Of a stretch of DNA of 64,000 nucleotides, positions 32,529 to 43,648 are shown piece by piece (within the stretch, counting starts at the first letter, position 1; each line of letters begins with the position of its first letter). A program made the translations under genes and the position numbers. This DNA comes from Ectobius pallidus (taxonomy: Eukaryota; Arthropoda; Insecta; Blattodea; Ectobiidae): contig CAXKWD010000001.1 in assembly GCA_964059195.1 (NCBI GenBank), positions 218,744,484 to 218,808,483 on the forward strand, given 5' to 3'. Under the pieces are notes generated by a model. That model made no database searches. It was not told the DNA's origin and worked only from the letters and a program-made list of their open reading frames with translations.

Positions 32529-32600
32529 TCTGACATTGGGATTCGAAACCAGGACCTTTGGCTATCCGTGCCAATGCTCTCCCAACTGAGCTACGCCAGA
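32529..32600 (-). pseudogene. tRNA-like head of a SINE-4 copy
   Basis: Seventy-two bases fold as a cloverleaf: acceptor TCTGGCG/TGTCAGA (with G-U pairs), D arm GCTC ... GAGC, anticodon stem TTGGC/GCCAA with loop ACGGATA, and T arm with CTGGT/CCCAA (one mispair). Position 33 is C instead of T. The upstream GAGAGAGGTTCCATCT and downstream TTTCTCCT flanks are shared with the copy at 37214, so this is a retroposon head, not a working tRNA gene. Confidence 0.7.
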
Positions 32601-32654
32601 GTTCACTTCACAGCGGAAGATGGAACCTCTCTCCTGTGACTGATTGAACGAATT

Positions 32655-33264
32655 TTTCTTCATGTAAAGTCCCCTTAAAAATAAGAGAAAGTCTTCGCCA
32701 ATCTTCGTGTCACAACCCCTAAAGGTACCTAACCCAAATAGAAAATTTTGTTTTCGTACGATTTTCCGTTGCAAGAGGTCGTATATTGCGTATTTAGAAT
32801 GGGTGGCTTATAACTACCCTTCAGATAATTTTTTTCCGAAAAAAAGTTTCAAATAAAAGTTTTAGTTCTTAGTATAAGCAACCCATATGCAAAATTTAAT
32901 GGAAATCGTTAGGGCTGTTTTCGAGAAAATATCTAAAAAGGAAATTTACTTCGTGTAAAGTCCCCTTAAAAGTAAGAGAAATTTAACGCCAATCTTCGAC
33001 TCACATCTTCAGAAGGTACCTGACTCAAATACAAAATTTTGTTTTCATACTATTTTTCATTCTGGAACTAGACTGTTCACAGACATCCACACAGACGCAC
33101 TGACTCACAGACACGTTTCTGAAAATAGTATTTTTGCATTCAGGAGGCCTCAAAACGTGTATTTATGTTAAAAACTCAACTTCGAATTTGTGGGTATCAA
33201 ACAAATAGCTATTTCCTCTACCTATAGTAGGTCTACCTATGGTACGGGCAGAGGAAGTAAAAAA
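32655..33264 (+). repeat. Dispersed repeat family V, third copy
   Basis: Collinear with 11955-12546 and ends in the same hairpin (CCTCTACC ... GGGCAGAGGAAG). The word CATGTAAAGTCCCCTTAAAA occurs near 32660 and, slightly altered, near 32953, so part of the unit is duplicated. Confidence 0.6.
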
Positions 33265-33542
33265 TCGATTTCCCGGGTCTCTACGAATAAAGTGGAAGTG
33301 AAGAAAGTGATTTCCTGAGACAAAGGAAGTTGGCGAAACAATTAAGTGATGTTGTCAAGTACTGACCACAGGCCAGGCGGGGTCAAGTGATGAAAGCGAC
33401 ACCTAGAGGTTGCATTAGTAGCACTTTCATAACAGAGTTTCGTGACCTTTCCAACATGGCCCACGGCGATCCCTTATTTACATTTCCTATAAAAAAGAAG
33501 ACAAGTCTTGAATATCATTTCATTTCCAAAAAGTAAACACTG

Positions 33543-33778
33543 ATTTACTTACTTACTCAATGGCAACAGACAATTCCTAAGCAAGCTAAAGGAATATTAT
33601 CTATTTTATGGAAACCGGAGGTTCATTGCCATGCTTACATAAGACCGCCATTCAACCCTATTCTGTGCTAACTCCATCCAACCATGCCTCGAAAATCCTA
33701 CTTCCCTTAAATCTACTCTAATATTGTCTTCTCTAGGTTTTCCAAGTGGTCTTTTCCCTTCGGGTCCCTCATTAAATA
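33543..33778 (-). mobile_element. L1 LINE 3' end, minus
   Basis: The reverse complement matches 4750-4986, including the TACTTACTTACTCAATGGCA tail at its left and the GRPRRRW coding region at its right. It is 5' truncated. Confidence 0.8.
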
Positions 33779-33803
33779 TTTAAAATTCATTTTAATTGTT
33801 TAA

Positions 33804-34707
33804 TTATTAAGTGCCAGTACTTTATGAGATTGTGTGGGGGACGAAAAAATGTCTGTCCGTCTGTCTGTCTGTCCGCCCGTGCGTCTGTACGCACCATAAC
33901 TCAAATACGCTTTTTTCGGATTTTCATGAAACTTGGTATAAACATTCATAATGTCGATGGGAAGAACCCTATTGATATTGAACCAAATCGGTTCACCGGT
34001 ACCGGAGTAATGCCCAATTTAGTGCCTATTTTAATAGATTATGGCGCCTTTCTCATAGAAAGACGCCATCACTCAAATACGCTGTAATGGATTTTCATGA
34101 AACTTGGTATACCCATTTATGACGTCCATAAGAAGTGCCCTATTGAATTTGAACCTAATCTGTTGACCGGTACCGGAGTAAAACCCAATTTAGTGTATAT
34201 TTTAAAGACGCGGTAACTCAAATACGCTTTATCGGATTTTTATGAAACTTGGTATACACATTTACAATGTCCATGGGAAGACGTCTATTCATAATGGATA
34301 AAATCAGTTGATCTGTTTCGGAGTAATGCTCAATTTAGTGCCTATTTTATGGCAATATACGTATTCGAAAGAATTTATAAAAAAAATGAAAATCAGTTAT
34401 CTTGACAACATAGCCTATTGTTTTACTGTGATCTTATAAGGCCTTGGAAATTAAAATACAGGTAGCTATGACAAAACACACTATTGTTTTACATGCGCCT
34501 ATCCAACTAGACCTTTAAAATGACCCAGGTGCCGAGATGGTAGACCTTTGTTCTTCCGTAAGCCCTGCTTAATGAATAAATCTGGAGCTTAACTTGGAAA
34601 TCAATTTAAAAAAAAAAAAACATATTCTGCATTACATAATTGCAGTCATAACTGATTAAACAAAAACATACTGGCACTTTTTTACATCAGTTTACCTGAT
34701 TTTATTT
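33804..34707 (-). mobile_element. Family K copy 3 (three modules), minus
   Basis: The right end TCAGTTTACCTGATTTTATT is the K 5' end; the left end TTATTAAGTGCCAG is the K 3' end. Three modules and the GGCGCCTTTCTCATAGAAAG hairpin near 34043 match copy 2 almost block for block. Confidence 0.7.
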
Positions 34708-34729
34708 ATATTTTTAACGTTAAACAATA

Positions 34730-35110
34730 TGATTAAGAATAAAATTATGTAGTTCCTTCAATTTTTGTGAAAACGATGTCAGTGTTAATAAATAATTAAT
34801 TTTCTCTTAAATAAATAATTTAAATAAAACATCTAGCAGTTGAGTAAATAATCGCGGATACCTGCTTGTAAAATTATATTGGCCATTTGTACAATTATTG
34901 ATTGTATAGACGGAGCACATTAAAAAGAGAATTATTATTACGGGAGTCAGTGTTTGCTTTTTTTCTGCCGGTTGCATTAGCTATAAACTATGGATGTGAG
35001 ACATGGTCGCTTACTCTGTCCGTGTGTCTGTACGCGGGATAACTCAAATATACTTTATCGGAATTTCATGAAATTTGGTACACGCATTTATAACGTCCAT
35101 GGGAAGAAGC
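34730..35110 (+). repeat. Helitron E 3' fragment and chimeric scraps
   Basis: 34730-34868 matches the reverse complement of 53005-53130 (AACATCT, GAGTAAATAATCGCG) but the hairpin and CTAG are lost (CTTG). 34983-35018 is an L1 scrap (GGATGTGAGACATGGTCGC). 35020-35110 is a K module scrap ending at CATGGGAAGAAGCC. Confidence 0.5.
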
Positions 35111-35365
35111 CTAGGAACATTGCTACAGTCAAACCTCCGTATAACGATATTTGTGGAACCTAGCAAATTATGTTGTTATATGGGGGTTATTGTTATATTG
35201 AGGAGTTGTAATTTACCACATATTAGCAGAAAACTGTATAATCTAGACCTACAGGATAATTCATGGAACGGGCATGCGAAGAAGTAGAACTCTAATTTTG
35301 TTACTCAACTTACTGACTTCCGATTAATTGTAACCAAAGCAACTTTACACCCGCACCAATATATA

Positions 35366-35751
35366 TCTATATATATAAAAATGAATGTATGTGTGTATGT
35401 GTGTGTGTGTGTCCTTTATGGATTACTACACCATTCATCCGATCGCCATGAAACTTTGGGAAGTTGTTGGGTTCATTCCCGGGAAGGTTTCTGTCATACT
35501 ACATTTTTAATTTTAGCCTTCATTCGCGAGTTATGAGTGAAAAACGGGCAGAAAACGTGTATTTTTTGTGTTTTCGAAGCATCAGTTCTCAGTAATACAT
35601 TTCAATGTCAAATCAATTACAGTAGGCTTTGGCTATTTTTGTCATAAAACCATCACGATCGCTTGAATGTTGTAGCTCACGCTGGTCGACTCATTTGTTT
35701 ATCATGTCAAGGCACGCAGATATATGAAATTTTCAACCAACACCGAAGAGG

Positions 35752-35799
<48 letters not shown>

Positions 35800-36360
35800 A
35801 GAGGGATAATCAATATAGGCCTAAATATGGTCAAACGTTGTTCGATTTGGACGAAACTCACTATACAGGGGTTTTCTGGGCCAGGGAACTCGAATCTGAG
35901 GTCGCTTTTACCAGGCGACGCTATCTAATCGTGGTATGTAATTCACGTGATTTAGGTGCTAATAAATATAATGATTTAACTACTATTCTCTTAATTTTTA
36001 ATTTCTGAAATAATTATCGCGGGCGATCGCTTGATTTTGTAGGTCCATCCTTGACGATTCATTTGTTTAGAATATCAAGTCCCGCAGACGTATGAAATTT
36101 TCAACCTACACGGAAGAGGGATATTCAATATAGGCCTAAATATGGTCAAACATTGTTTGACTTGGACGAAACTCACTATGCAGGGGTTTTCTGGGCCAGG
36201 GAACTCGAATCTGAGGTCGCTTTTACCAGGCGACGCTATCTAATCGTGGTATGTAGTCCACGTGATTTTGGTGTTAATAAATATAATGATTTAACTATTA
36301 TGCTCTTAATTTTTAATTTTTGAAATAATTATCGCGTGCGAAGCCGCGGGCACACGCTAG
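35366..36360 (+). mobile_element. Helitron C head joined to two Helitron B units
   Basis: It starts A|TCTATATATATAAAAATGAA, followed by a GTGTGTGT run and GATCGCCATGAAACTTTGGG (the C-type head, also at 51261). It changes to Helitron B sequence near GAGTTATGAGTG. Unit 1 reaches ATCGCGGGC near 36023 and jumps to GATCGCTTG of a second unit, the same junction as at 6400. It ends CTAG|T at 36357-36360. A (TTA)n run is at 35753-35799. Confidence 0.85.
35817..36008 (+). CDS. Short frame conserved in Helitron B units (uncertain)
   Basis: The frame reads RPKYGQTLFDLDETHYTGVF and continues through RRRYLIVV to a TGA just before the 3' hairpin, 63 codons. The same frame is open, with substitutions, in the units at about 6490-6690, 5630-5760 and 63410-63540. 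At 6190-6350 one early stop is present. There is no start codon in a good context, so it may be a captured exon end or coincidence. I recognise no domain. Confidence 0.2.
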   Translation, partial: RPKYGQTLFDLDETHYTGVFWARELESEVAFTRRRYLIVVCNSRDLGANKYNDLTTILLIFNF

Positions 36361-36509
36361 TAACTTATATAATTGACGCTTTAAGTTTGGCCATATACAA
36401 AAAAATTTCAAACTCGTAGTTGGTGGGAAGAGAGAAGAGAAAGACAAGCAAATTCAACACTAAACTAAAACAGTTGCTTCTCATATGTGTTTTAATCGGA
36501 CATTATGTA

Positions 36510-36777
36510 CAGGTAGGGGAAAAAAAGCAGACCGACTCTTGTAGCTGATTTGAGAGACTTGTGATACGTAAATAAATGTAAGAGATGTAACGGAAACGTT
36601 TGTTTTCACAAGCAATGCAAATTACGTGAAATTATTTCTCAATTCAAGCAATTTATCGACACTAGAACAAATTTCAATACATTCCCTGCTATCTTGTGAA
36701 TGCCACTAGGCATGCGCAGTGGCTCATATCGGCAACTTTGATGTTTTAGTCGGTCCTCTTTTTTCTTTCCCTACCTG
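36510..36777. mobile_element. mariner-type MITE (CAGGTAGGG termini)
   Basis: Left CAGGTAGGGGAAAAAAAGCA, right TTTTTTCTTTCCCTACCTG. TA lies at both sides (36508-36509, 36778-36779). 268 bp, no coding sequence. AGACCGACT near the left has its complement AGTCGGTCC at the right. Confidence 0.8.
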
Positions 36778-36853
36778 TACATGTTGAAGTAACAACCTAA
36801 CTCAAAGTATGTTTTTGCGCGCACAAGGGATGATTTTAGCCTTAGTGATCTTA

Positions 36854-37307
36854 TAGATATATATGCATTCATGAACCACAGATTATTGTCTCTGTTGGAC
36901 ATTACATGAGAATATTACAGGAGAAAAATTCCTCCGACACTGGGACTTGAACCCTGGGTTTAAGTCCCAGTGTCGGAGGAATTTTTCTCCTGTAATATTC
37001 TCATGTAGTGTCCAACAGAGGCAATAATCTGTGGTTCATGAATGCATATATATCTTTGAATGTTAACTGTACAACAGTAGGAGCCCGGTCATAAAAATCA
37101 CTACTTAGTGTGCCTCACAGTACTGCAAATGACATAACTTGTCTGTCTATGAGGTAGACCATTAGGGCTATTAATCATAGGAGAGGGGTTCCATCTGGCG
37201 CTGTGAATTGAACTCCGGCTTAGCTCAGTTGGTAGAGCATTGGCGCGAATAGCCAAAGGTCCTGGGTTCAAGTCCCAGTGTCGGAGGAATTTTTCTCCTG
37301 TAATATT
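36854..37307 (+). mobile_element. Snap-back tRNA-derived retroposon (SINE-4)
   Basis: A 13-bp direct repeat, CTTAGTGATCTTA, lies at 36841-36853 and 37308-37320, as expected of LINE-driven retroposition. Positions 36855-37055 form a near-perfect palindrome of 201 bp; each arm carries the SINE's T-arm, CTCCTGTAATATTCTC and TGGTTCATGAATGCATATA. A full tRNA-like head then follows at 37214-37286. So the inserted DNA holds a SINE tail in inverted duplicate plus a further head. Confidence 0.75.
37214..37286 (+). pseudogene. tRNA-like sequence, anticodon position GAA
   Basis: A cloverleaf of 72 bases plus discriminator: acceptor TCCGGCT/TGTCGGA (six of seven paired), D arm GCTC AGTTGGTA GAGC, anticodon stem TTGGC/GCCAA with loop GCGAATA, variable AGGTC, T arm CTGGG TTCAAGT CCCAG. 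C at position 33 replaces the invariant U. The repeat context (32529-32600, 36855-37055) indicates a SINE promoter, not a translating tRNA-Phe. Pol III A and B boxes are intact. Confidence 0.6.
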
Positions 37308-37492
37308 CTTAGTGATCTTATTTTCCACCCCGTCACGAACCTTTTTTTTTCTAGAATTTCTAATGAATGTAATAGATATGACGCCTCTAGAAAACAATAT
37401 TGGTGGCTGGGAAGGATACTGATCTGATACCAGCTACCATCCACAGGCCTAGGGCTAAGCTACTGGTTTGCAGTAACAATTCAACCTCCAAA

Positions 37493-38324
37493 TCTCTATA
37501 TATATAAAAGGCTTTGTCCTGACTGACTGAATGAATGACTGACTGACTGACTTAATGACAGAGAATCAACGTACAGCCTAAACTATAACAGGTAGAGACT
37601 TGGAGTTTTGACAGTACCTTCGTTTCATAATGTAGGTGCTCACTAAGAAAGGATTTTGAAAAATTCTGGTTCTAAATGCCAAAAATTAAATGTTTTTGAA
37701 AATACTTAATCCCTTTTTACATAGAATTATCAATTCCAAATCACAGAATATATTGTTGCCAAATGGTATCAGGTGGGCTTGGAAGAAACAAATGAAATGC
37801 ACTTTTGACAAATAAGAGAAGTTATCAAAATAATTCATGTTATAAATAAATATTACAGAATGAAATCCACTAAAATAATGGAGTAACATAACTTTCTCTA
37901 CCCTGGACATAGAGAAAAATAACGAGGTATGGTAATGTGTATATTATTATATTATATCGCAGGTTTTTGGAGAGAAAAGTATGAAAGTGATAATGCTTTA
38001 TGGTAACATAAGAGTGGGAAATTTCCCGCCTCGATATTACAATTTTATGTTACAGGAATTTCTGTTTCTTCTTATTTAAACCTCTACCAGGCTTGCTGTG
38101 CACTGTACAAGCGATGGGATGCAAAATTCTAGATCCTCTATGAGATATAAAAAACTATATCAAGCGTTTTCTGAGGGAATAGTTTGAGTGTAATAAGTCG
38201 TTCTTCCTATTTCAAATTATAAATGCCTATATAAGGACCTAGAATTTAAAATTGAAAATCCTTCATAAGCTAATTTCCAATTACAAAATATAAAACCCGG
38301 GCGGCGCCGGGTCTTTTAAGCTAG
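37493..38324 (+). mobile_element. Helitron A, complete
   Basis: Start A|TCTCTATATATATAAAAGG, a GACT/GAAT microsatellite, end CCCGGGCGGCGCCGGG hairpin and CTAG (38321-38324), T. Near-identical to 23840-24696, apart from microsatellite length and scattered substitutions. Confidence 0.9.
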
Positions 38325-38692
38325 TATCGTTATAAAAGGGCGTTTCTAAAATAGCTCCATCGTTATAGCGAGTTACCTTTAACATTATTGAGATCGGAAA
38401 TCCGATATTGCTACATCCGGGGTTATCGTTACATCAATTTTCGTTATACAGACGTTTGACAGTATTTCTTTGTTGTTCCCGCCGAGGACAAATTTTTTGG
38501 GTGTATCTTGTATTTGAAGGTCTGATGTATATCTTACAAGTGTCGACAAGGTTGCGATTCACCTGGCGTTAATGTCATCACCAAAATTCTTGTTTACTTC
38601 AGTGAATTCCGAACTCTTTTGCAAGTTGACATTGAGAACAGTTTTCGACATGACCTAGTCTGTAAACAAATGGAAACTTTGCAGAAAACTTA

Positions 38693-39898
38693 CAATTCTA
38701 GCGTGATAGGGAAAAAGCGAATAAGTCAAAATACCAGGGTTTTAGGAGAGACAAAAAACAATTTATTTCCAGAGCATTGTTACAATATTTAGTTAAGTCC
38801 ACCAGATATTCTTACACAGTATCTTACACTATGTAAAAATATCTGGGTGTGCTTATTTCAATAGTGTAACAATGCTGTGGAAATCAATTGCTTTTGTCTT
38901 TCTGAAACTTTGGTATTTTGACTTATTCGCTTTTTTTGCACTCCTTAGCTAGTAAGTGGTACTTACGAACGTTGTTGACATGGATCGTAAGTTGACATTC
39001 CCACACAGTCTTGTTGCTAAGGGCGGTTGCGATGAGGTTAAATTACTTACGGTCCAAGCGCTACGTCATAATTCATTACGATACACTTCATAATACAAGC
39101 CCTTATGGGCACGGCCCCCAGGACAAATATTCGGTTCCCATAGCAACACACACATGCGAATCACTTTCTGAAATAAACATCTATTTTCAAGAATGTATTT
39201 ACATAATATTTTCAGGTAATATCACAATTAATATAATTAAATTGATATAAATAATCATTGTGCAAAAAATAGCATGCAACACACGGGCCGTAAAGGCATT
39301 TTTGCACTCCTTAGCTAGTAAGTGTTTCTTACGACAGTTGTTTACATGGCTCGTAACTTGACATTACCACACGCAATCTTGTTGCTAGGGGCGACGGGCG
39401 GAAAGTGAATTGTTGCTAGGGGCGACGGGCGGAAAGTTACTTTACCGCCCGCAAATGCTTGTTTGCGAGCAGAAATGACCAAGGCCTCCCCGCTTTATAA
39501 ATATTCGGTTGCCATAAACAATAACAAATGCGAATCCCTTTCTGAAATAAGCACCATTCTTCAAGTCTGTATTTACATAATATTTTCAGGTAATATCACA
39601 ATTAATATAATTAAATTGATATAAGCAACCGTCGTGCAAAAAATAGCATGCAACACACGGACCGTAAAGGCATTTACGGGTCTCGAAAACTTAAAAACCC
39701 TCGGCTGCGCCTCGGGTTTTCAATCTGTTTCCTCGACCCGTAAACGTGCCTTTCCGCCCTTGTGTCGCAATATACTATTACGGGTCTCGAAAACTTAAAA
39801 ACCCTCGGCTGCGCCTCGGGGTTTCAATCTGTTTCCTCGACCCGTAAACGTGCCTTACGGCACTTGTATCGCAATATACTATTCCCTATCACTCTAGA
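38693..39898. mobile_element. Family F foldback MITE, split by family Y
   Basis: Left end ATTCTAGCGTGATAGGG, right end CCCTATCACTCTAGAA at 39885-39898. The arms match 25298-25563. The right arm breaks after TTATTCGCTTTTT at about 38936; the last 14 bp are resumed after family Y. Confidence 0.7.
38937..39882. repeat. Family Y, tandemly duplicated at three scales
   Basis: A unit of about 365 bp starting TTGCACTCCTTAGCTAGTAA occurs at 38937 and again at 39301. Within the second, a 28-bp piece with TTGCTAGGGGCGACGGGCGG is doubled at 39381-39437. At the right, about 110 bp (39664-39772 and 39773-39882) is doubled; each holds a GC-rich hairpin, AAACCCTCGGCTGCGCCTCG, between ACGGGTC and GACCCGT. 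The single-copy arrangement is at 26938-27450. Confidence 0.75.
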
Positions 39899-39900
39899 AA

Positions 39901-40562
39901 TAGGGCAATGCATTTAATGACCATAAAATAGTGAACAAATGCAAAATAAAAAAATGCATTTATCACCTAAAAATAGTGAAGAATGACATAAAATTTAAAA
40001 AAATTACCAATAAATTTTCCTTTATTACTTATATTAAGTTTTTTTAAGTAACGAGTTACTAAAAGCAATTTAATGGATGACAGTGCGTTATATATGAATT
40101 TACAATATAAATCACACTTATTTTGTTACTAAAGAAGTAAGTATATTTATACTACTTGGACACCCTTAGCGAAAAAGAAATATTTTCCGAACTGGCTTGC
40201 TCATCAAATTGCCCCTAACAAATATGTATCATTTAAAAACAAAGAACAAATAATTCTTTATTGCTATAAGAAAAATGCTATGGTGTTTACAATAAACCTG
40301 AATTAAAATGAACTATGAACACTTGGCAGAGATTCTCAAATAAAAACGATTGTCTGTCGTCTGAAAGTAACAACCTATGTATGGAAAAGTTCATCTGTAT
40401 CTCCACTGAAACATGATCTAAAATGCCGGAAAATACCTAAAAATGTCAAAAATGACCTTCAAATGCAGAAAATTACATAATAATTGCCAAAAATGACCTG
40501 TCTCTTGAAAATGACGAAAAATGCAAAATAAAGCCAAAAATGCAAAAAACAAATTGCCCTTA
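39901..40562. mobile_element. hAT-7-like MITE (TAGGGCAAT termini)
   Basis: Left TAGGGCAATGCATTTAATGA; right CAAATTGCCCTTA, its inverted partner with mismatches. Dense AAATGC and AATGAC words at both ends as in other hAT MITEs here. No 8-bp duplication is evident, so boundaries are less certain. It abuts the end of family F. Confidence 0.6.
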
Positions 40563-40877
40563 TTTAATCTATTTTTTGAAGATACACATTTATGTATATA
40601 TTGGAGCTATCTTTTAACTTTCATATTAAAAAAGATGCAAAATCATCAAATGCCTTGCCTTAGGCCTACTTATAATAACCCTGCTTAAAACTATTTGAAG
40701 TAGACCCACATGATTTATATATGGGAAGATTGAGCATAAGCCCAGGGCGGCAAATATTTTTGAGAGAATTAAAAAAAAAAAAGTAAACGTTATGCCAGTT
40801 GAAAAAAAGAACTAAGCTTGAAACAATAAAACTGTTAGATTGTGTTGTATATTCTCATTGTTAAGTGGAAATACTGT

Positions 40878-41175
40878 ATATAGGCTAATGCTAAAAGGAA
40901 GTGTTTGTCTTTCTGTCTGTCTGTCTGTCTTTGCGCTACGCCCAGCGAAATCTACTGAACGCAGAGATCTGAAATTTTAAACATAGATGGACTGAAGGGT
41001 GGCCGAATGCACCTCGAAGCAGGATTTTTAATTTTCGCTTTCGTTCGCGAGTTATGAGTGAAAAACTGGCAGAAAACGTGCATTTTTTTGCGCTTTTGAA
41101 GCATCAATTTTTAGTAATACATTTCATTTGTCAAATCAATTGCAGGTGGCTTCGCCTATTTTTGTCGCCTTGGAA
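40878..41175 (+). mobile_element. Helitron B 5' fragment
   Basis: CTAAAAGGAAGTGT, a CTGTCTGTCTGTC run, GCCCAGCGAAATCTACTGAA and GAGTTATGAGTG as in other B units, then truncated near a (AAAAT)n run at 41175-41195. Confidence 0.7.
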
Positions 41176-41185
41176 ATAAAATAAA

Positions 41186-41309
41186 ATAAAATAAAACTGG
41201 GAAATTGATTAAAAATAACTTATTTTCTTTATATCATAATTGCAATTATCACTGATTAAAAAAAAAGCATTCTGACACTTTGTTACATCAGTTTACCTGA
41301 CTTTATTTA
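41186..41309 (-). mobile_element. Family K 5' end fragment, minus
   Basis: ATCAGTTTACCTGACTTTATT at the right is the K 5' end, with TCTGACACTTTGTTA next to it. The remainder is missing. Confidence 0.6.
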
Positions 41310-41449
41310 CTAATATCTCTGTAGGCCTTCTGCTGTTAGACGGAAAAGAAGTAGACCAATGCCTTTAGATCAATATTCTATAGACATATTGCCTATATAG
41401 GCCTACAGCTGAGACAAGCATTTCTTCATTACGGTTGCTTGCTTATGAA

Positions 41450-42070
41450 TAGACCTGGGATTTTTAGGCAAATGCCTGTTTTGTTCCTTATGAAATAACA
41501 TGAAAATTTTTAAATATGTGGACGTTTCATGGTAATTCACAATGATAGAGTTTTATAGTGCCCTAAAATGCCTACTTGGAACTTTAGAGCCTATTTTACT
41601 ATTTTAGTGCCTAAAATGCCTATTTTGTACGTTTAAAATAAAAGTCAACTTCTGTAATTTTTTACAATCTTATAATGGACATCCCTTAATGAAAAGCAGA
41701 ACAGCAAAGGTGAGTTTTTCACAGAAACTTGATTATTCCAAACAACTGTCGCTAAAGGAATGCTGACTGACGGGTGAGGGGGAAGGACTACTGTGACAAG
41801 TCACCAGTGAAAGATCATCTGTTTAAGTGAACACAGTTCGCGATGCCTAATTTTGCAGTTAATTCTTTTAAGAATAGGTATACCACGTTTCTTGCAGTTA
41901 AAAAAAAACACGTTACAGTTTAAGTGTATATTGCAATATTTTAAAGTCTATTTTCTATCTATTTACACATTTTTGAAGCATATTTTAAGTGCCTATTTTC
42001 TCTTTTAAAAGCCTATTTACTTGTTTTGAAAGCCTAAACTAATTTTTCAGAGCCTAAAATCCCAGGTCTA
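41450..42070. mobile_element. hAT-8 MITE (TAGACCTGGGATTTT termini)
   Basis: Left TAGACCTGGGATTTTTAGGC, right GCCTAAAATCCCAGGTCTA. Flanks CTTATGAA and CTCATTAC match at five of eight positions, a decayed 8-bp duplication. Subterminal zones are packed with GCCTATTTT words. Confidence 0.75.
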
Positions 42071-42821
42071 CTCATTACTGGAAGTGGTAAAGAAGTTGAT
42101 GCAATTGTTCACATAGCAGTTTTGCCATATGAAGCTAAAATATGGGCTTCCGCGTGTATTTGCATAAGAAGGCATGGCCTAAATATCAGGTATGATTAGA
42201 GACGTAGGCCTAACCCGACATTTTACGTTAACATAAAAATTCTGTCATGATTATGTAAAATATTACGGTCCATGTTATCTATCCTGTTACTTTCACACTG
42301 CCCTATGTAATCATAGAATGAAGTCAACTGCAAGATGAAATACGATATGCGGTGAAAAGGCGTTTATCTGTTTATATAACGCTGCTCGATTTATTAGATA
42401 ATCTGCGTGGCCAGTCCGTGCAATTCAATTTCCTCATCTAGATTTAATATATTGATGACGTAACATTCACACTACAAATCACCTTTGATAGGAGGCTGTT
42501 TTATGTGTCCAATGAACTTTGCCACGTAACTATAACCTGCGCTACCAGAATGTCAGCTGTCAGGACAAGAAACATTTTCGAATTGATTTATTTCCACTGC
42601 CTTCTGTGATTCATTTATAAGAAGGTGAGAAAAAAAATAGAAGAGCGGTTATTTCTGTACCAATGCCCGTTACGAGTATTTTCGGTTATTCATAGTGATT
42701 TTAGGTGGATTTCGAAGAAAAATCTACCAATTGCAATCGATACCATGTCATGATTTTCGAAAAATTCTTTCATATCTTTACATTTCATACTTCCCTAAGT
42801 ACGAAACCACGGTAAGTTCAA

Positions 42822-42852
<31 letters not shown>

Positions 42853-43423
42853 TGTGGTATACATATATATATGTATATATTTACACGCTAGCGGCCGTAA
42901 TTTTGGAGATATTTGAACCAAATTTTATTATGTTATTTCTAGGCCCAATAGTTCAGAGAAGTTCGTTAATGAGCAAAATTGGCCCAAGGGGGTGGTCGGG
43001 GGAGAGGGTTGAAATTTTAAAACATTTATATCTCGGCCCCTATGAAGTATAGAGGGAAACTTTGTTGGGATAAATTACAGTACTCCCTACGGAGTTCACA
43101 GTGACACCAACGATTTCGGGGTTTTGGGGGTAAGAGTGGGGGTGGGGGGATGGAAATTCGAAATTTTTAAAACCACGTCTTGTGAGGTATCGTTGAAAAG
43201 CTCTTGATGAGTACTCTACAAATCAATAACTAGTTTCTCGATAGCTTTCATATAAGGCGAGATTTGAATGTTTGAAAAAGTGCTCTTTCCTCTTTTTTGC
43301 AGTTATTATTGCGGGTTTGTCACGCCAATGCTAAAGAAGAAGAGTGCTGCGCAGCGACAATAAATTAAACCAAAAGCACTTCCAAATCTACATCAGCCTG
43401 TAGACCTGCCTAAAGGGATTTTT
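42071..43423. other. Unassigned DNA with an (ATA)n microsatellite
   Basis: (ATA)n at 42824-42850. The frame 42852-43052 continues from a TA-rich tract and has no motif. I see no gene or transposon end in this stretch. Confidence 0.35.
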
Positions 43424-43648
43424 TACTTCATCTGCCCGTACCATAGGTACTATAGGTAGAGGAAGTATTGTTTTCGATCCCCAAATTCGGACTTTGGCAG
43501 CTTTGGGGGCATGTGGTCAGCATGCCGACACCCACGGCAGTGAAAGGTGGTTTCCAAGACGTCTGTATCAAGTAGCTCCTCAATTTGAATCGCGAGGCTG
43601 AGTGCACCCCGTTCCAGACCTCCCTACCTCAGAAAAATCCGAGGCGGT
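43424..43648 (-). repeat. Family V end next to a SINE-1 fragment
   Basis: 43424-43490 is the V hairpin end reversed (CTTCATCTGCCCGTACCATA). 43498-43648 matches SINE-1 at 18368-18520 (GGGGGCATGTGGTC, GTAGCTCCTCAATTTG, CCTCAGAAAAATCCGAGG), cut before its tRNA-like head. Confidence 0.65.

Larger units (their letters stand above)
35126..38462. mobile_element. pogo/Tigger-type element filled with insertions
   Basis: Left CAGTCAAACCTCCGTATAAC and right GTTATACAGACGTTTGACAG are inverted termini of the pogo type, flanked by TA (35124-35125 and 38463-38464). Own sequence remains at 35126-35365, 36361-36509, 36778-36853, part of 37308-37492, and 38325-38462. The rest is Helitron C/B (35366-36360), a mariner MITE (36510-36777), a tRNA retroposon (36854-37307) and Helitron A (37493-38324). 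No transposase remains. Confidence 0.7.

Noticed and set aside
37214..37286. Functional tRNA-Phe (GAA) gene
   Set aside because: C at position 33, an acceptor mispair and a repeat family context show a SINE head.
38937..39882. CRISPR-like repeat array
   Set aside because: Units are adjacent duplicates with no spacers, and the context is a eukaryotic transposon landscape.
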